The notes under the pieces: generated by a model
Seen by the model: only the letters and a program-made list of their open reading frames with translations
Told to the model about the DNA's origin: nothing
The model's database searches: none
Part shown: positions 62,777 through 64,000 of the stretch, one piece after another
Position numbering within the stretch: the first letter of the stretch is position 1
Layout: each line of letters starts with the position of its first letter
From: Dyella sp. M7H15-1
GTDB lineage: Bacteria; Pseudomonadota; Gammaproteobacteria; Xanthomonadales; Rhodanobacteraceae
DNA: 64,000 bases
Assembly (NCBI RefSeq): GCF_004114615.1
Contig: NZ_CP035300.1
Span: 1,302,001-1,366,000, forward strand
Direction of reading: 5' to 3'
Translations under genes and position numbers: made by a program

Positions 62777-64000
62777 TTATTCGCTGCCGAGGCGACGCAT
62801 CTGGCCTGGCAGATCCTTTTCGGGGATAACAATTTCAACCAGAACGGGTTTGTTTTTGATTCCCGCAATGCGGGGCAACTCGGATTTGAGCTGATCTACC
62901 GTCTCCACCCGAATGCCTTCCGCGCCGAAAGCCTTCGCCAACGCCACGTAATCCCATTTGGGCAGGATGTCGAAGGTATCGAATGGATGCTTCGAACCAG
63001 GCTCGAAGGCAGCCATGTCCACGTATACCTGTTCAATGGCGTATACCTGATTGCTCATTACAAAAATGACGGCGTTTAGCTGATTGCGCGCCAGTGTGGA
63101 CAACGATTGACAGACCATCATGAAGCCGCCGTCGCCGGCTACCGTCCACGCGCGTTTGCGGCTGCCCAACTGCGCACCAGAGGCGGCGCCGGTTTCGAAA
63201 CCGATGCATTGCCATGCCGCCGAAGCGATGAAACTTCCCTGCGACAACCCATAACAGTTCGTGGCAGCATACATTGCCGAACTGACGCCATACGTCATCA
63301 CGATGTCTTTCAGCAGGTTCGCATCCTGCAGAAATTTCATGGTGTGCTCGAAAAATCGGTTGTAGGTGATCACCTGTGGCTGGGTATCGTAGATCGGATC
63401 GGAATTGCTCGCCCACGGTTGTGGATATTTCGGTGGGAGTGGTGCTGTAGCCTTGATCGGATAGCCCTTGCTCGCCTTGAATTTGACCAGCAGGGCTTGC
63501 ATGAAATCCTGCAAGGTCACATCGCCATATTTGAAATAGCCCGCACGGACCCCGGCAGTATCGGCCAACACCATGTCTGCGTATTTGGTTTCAATGAGCG
63601 CCAGATAGTCATCGGTGATGATAGTGCCAAGGGCCAATACGCAGTCGGACGCCTCCACGATGTTGCGCACCGATTCGATCGATGCCGCGTCGGAATAGGT
63701 GCCAATGAACTTGTCACCCTGCTCGTCCAGCACGGTTTTGCCGAGCGAAGTGGTGGTGTAGAGAAACCCGCTGGCGTCAATGATCGCCTGCAGCAATTCA
63801 GACAGGCCGAAGCGCAAGACTTCCACACCAGCGAGTATCAGCGGATTTTTGGCTACCGAAATCTGCGTCCAGGCCTGATCCACCGCGTTACGCAACGTTG
63901 CTTCCGGACTGCGAACGATGCGCGGTTTAAGCGGCGCCGCCGACGGGCGTGGACATGGCTGCCCCCATACTTCCTTGTAACAGGCGATATACACGGGGCG
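62777..64000 (-). CDS. ThDP-dependent 2-oxo acid decarboxylase (5' part outside the window)
   Basis: The frame continues past the window edge, so only about 408 C-terminal residues are visible. These cover the central domain (VAKNPLILAGVEVLRFGL, FIGTYSD) and the ThDP-binding domain with the GDGGFMMVCQSLSTLARNQL segment running to SNQVYAIEQ, which matches GDG-(24-27)-N. The pattern resembles pyruvate/indolepyruvate decarboxylases rather than acetolactate synthases. It lies just before the amine oxidase on the same strand, so the two are likely cotranscribed and may turn an amino acid into an aldehyde. Confidence 0.85.
   Translation of the reverse strand, partial: RPVYIACYKEVWGQPCPRPSAAPLKPRIVRSPEATLRNAVDQAWTQISVAKNPLILAGVEVLRFGLSELLQAIIDASGFLYTTTSLGKTVLDEQGDKFIGTYSDAASIESVRNIVEASDCVLALGTIITDDYLALIETKYADMVLADTAGVRAGYFKYGDVTLQDFMQALLVKFKASKGYPIKATAPLPPKYPQPWASNSDPIYDTQPQVITYNRFFEHTMKFLQDANLLKDIVMTYGVSSAMYAATNCYGLSQGSFIASAAWQCIGFETGAASGAQLGSRKRAWTVAGDGGFMMVCQSLSTLARNQLNAVIFVMSNQVYAIEQVYVDMAAFEPGSKHPFDTFDILPKWDYVALAKAFGAEGIRVETVDQLKSELPRIAGIKNKPVLVEIVIPEKDLPGQMRRLGSE

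Noticed and set aside
1-64000. CRISPR arrays, tRNA or rRNA genes, riboswitches of common classes
   Set aside because: No regular direct repeats with spacers, no tRNA-like T-loop/anticodon pattern and no known riboswitch core were seen by reading; a covariance-model scan would settle it.

Overview
The window looks like a chromosomal segment of a gammaproteobacterium of the order Xanthomonadales (Lysobacterales), most likely Rhodanobacteraceae (Dyella, Luteibacter or Frateuria type). The main pointers are the acetylated arginine route (N-acetylornithine carbamoyltransferase, N-acetylcitrulline deacetylase and a fused N-acetylglutamate kinase/synthase), a DksA with a histone H1-like tail, and many short palindromic repeats between genes. 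This is inference from gene content; no rRNA or tRNA gene was recognised to test it.

Layout. 1-3115: a transposase remnant, then ACMSD, a small secreted protein and kynureninase (kynurenine pathway). 3185-6244: an A+T-rich island with one 795-residue flavoprotein-like gene, set between inverted remnants of one IS5-type element. 6259-14211: arginine genes read right to left (argF', a PaiB-type protein, argG, argE', argB, argC, argH), headed by a short leader ORF and a terminator that look like an attenuator. 14297-27834: housekeeping genes (glycine-zipper lipoprotein-like protein, cysS, sufE, dksA, yidD, pyrC, LysR/YeiH pair, tsaB, valS, thiD, lpxO). 28310-34419: a chaperone-usher fimbrial operon with four subunit-like proteins, followed by a group II intron scar. 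34818-37719: a two-component system like those dedicated to proteobacterial sortases, with a small gene coupled between regulator and kinase. 38010-49911: a candidate small RNA, rpe, djlA, cytochrome c, purC, small membrane proteins, and central carbon genes (tkt, fba, pyk, gap). 50083-52826: a 2-oxoglutarate/Fe(II) oxygenase and a GtrII-like glucosyltransferase. 52914-59682: tpx and the tyrosine catabolic genes fahA, hmgA and hppD with a MarR regulator and a POT peptide transporter; a DUF559 cassette sits inside this set. 59807-64000: REP-like repeats, an IS200-type element, a flavin amine oxidase and a truncated ThDP-dependent decarboxylase.

Genes working together. ArgB makes and phosphorylates N-acetylglutamate, ArgC reduces it, ArgF' carbamoylates N-acetylornithine, ArgE' removes the acetyl group, and ArgG plus ArgH finish arginine. 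HppD, HmgA and FahA take 4-hydroxyphenylpyruvate to fumarate and acetoacetate, with the POT carrier a possible supplier of peptides. KynU and ACMSD belong to tryptophan breakdown. Chaperone, usher and subunits should build one surface fibre. The amine oxidase and the ThDP decarboxylase could act in sequence on an amino acid.

The points most worth following are the Arg-codon leader with mutually exclusive hairpins before argF', the IS-flanked flavoprotein-like gene, the orphan sortase-type two-component system, the C-rich small RNA candidate at 38010-38135, and several repeat families, some of which sit inside coding sequences.
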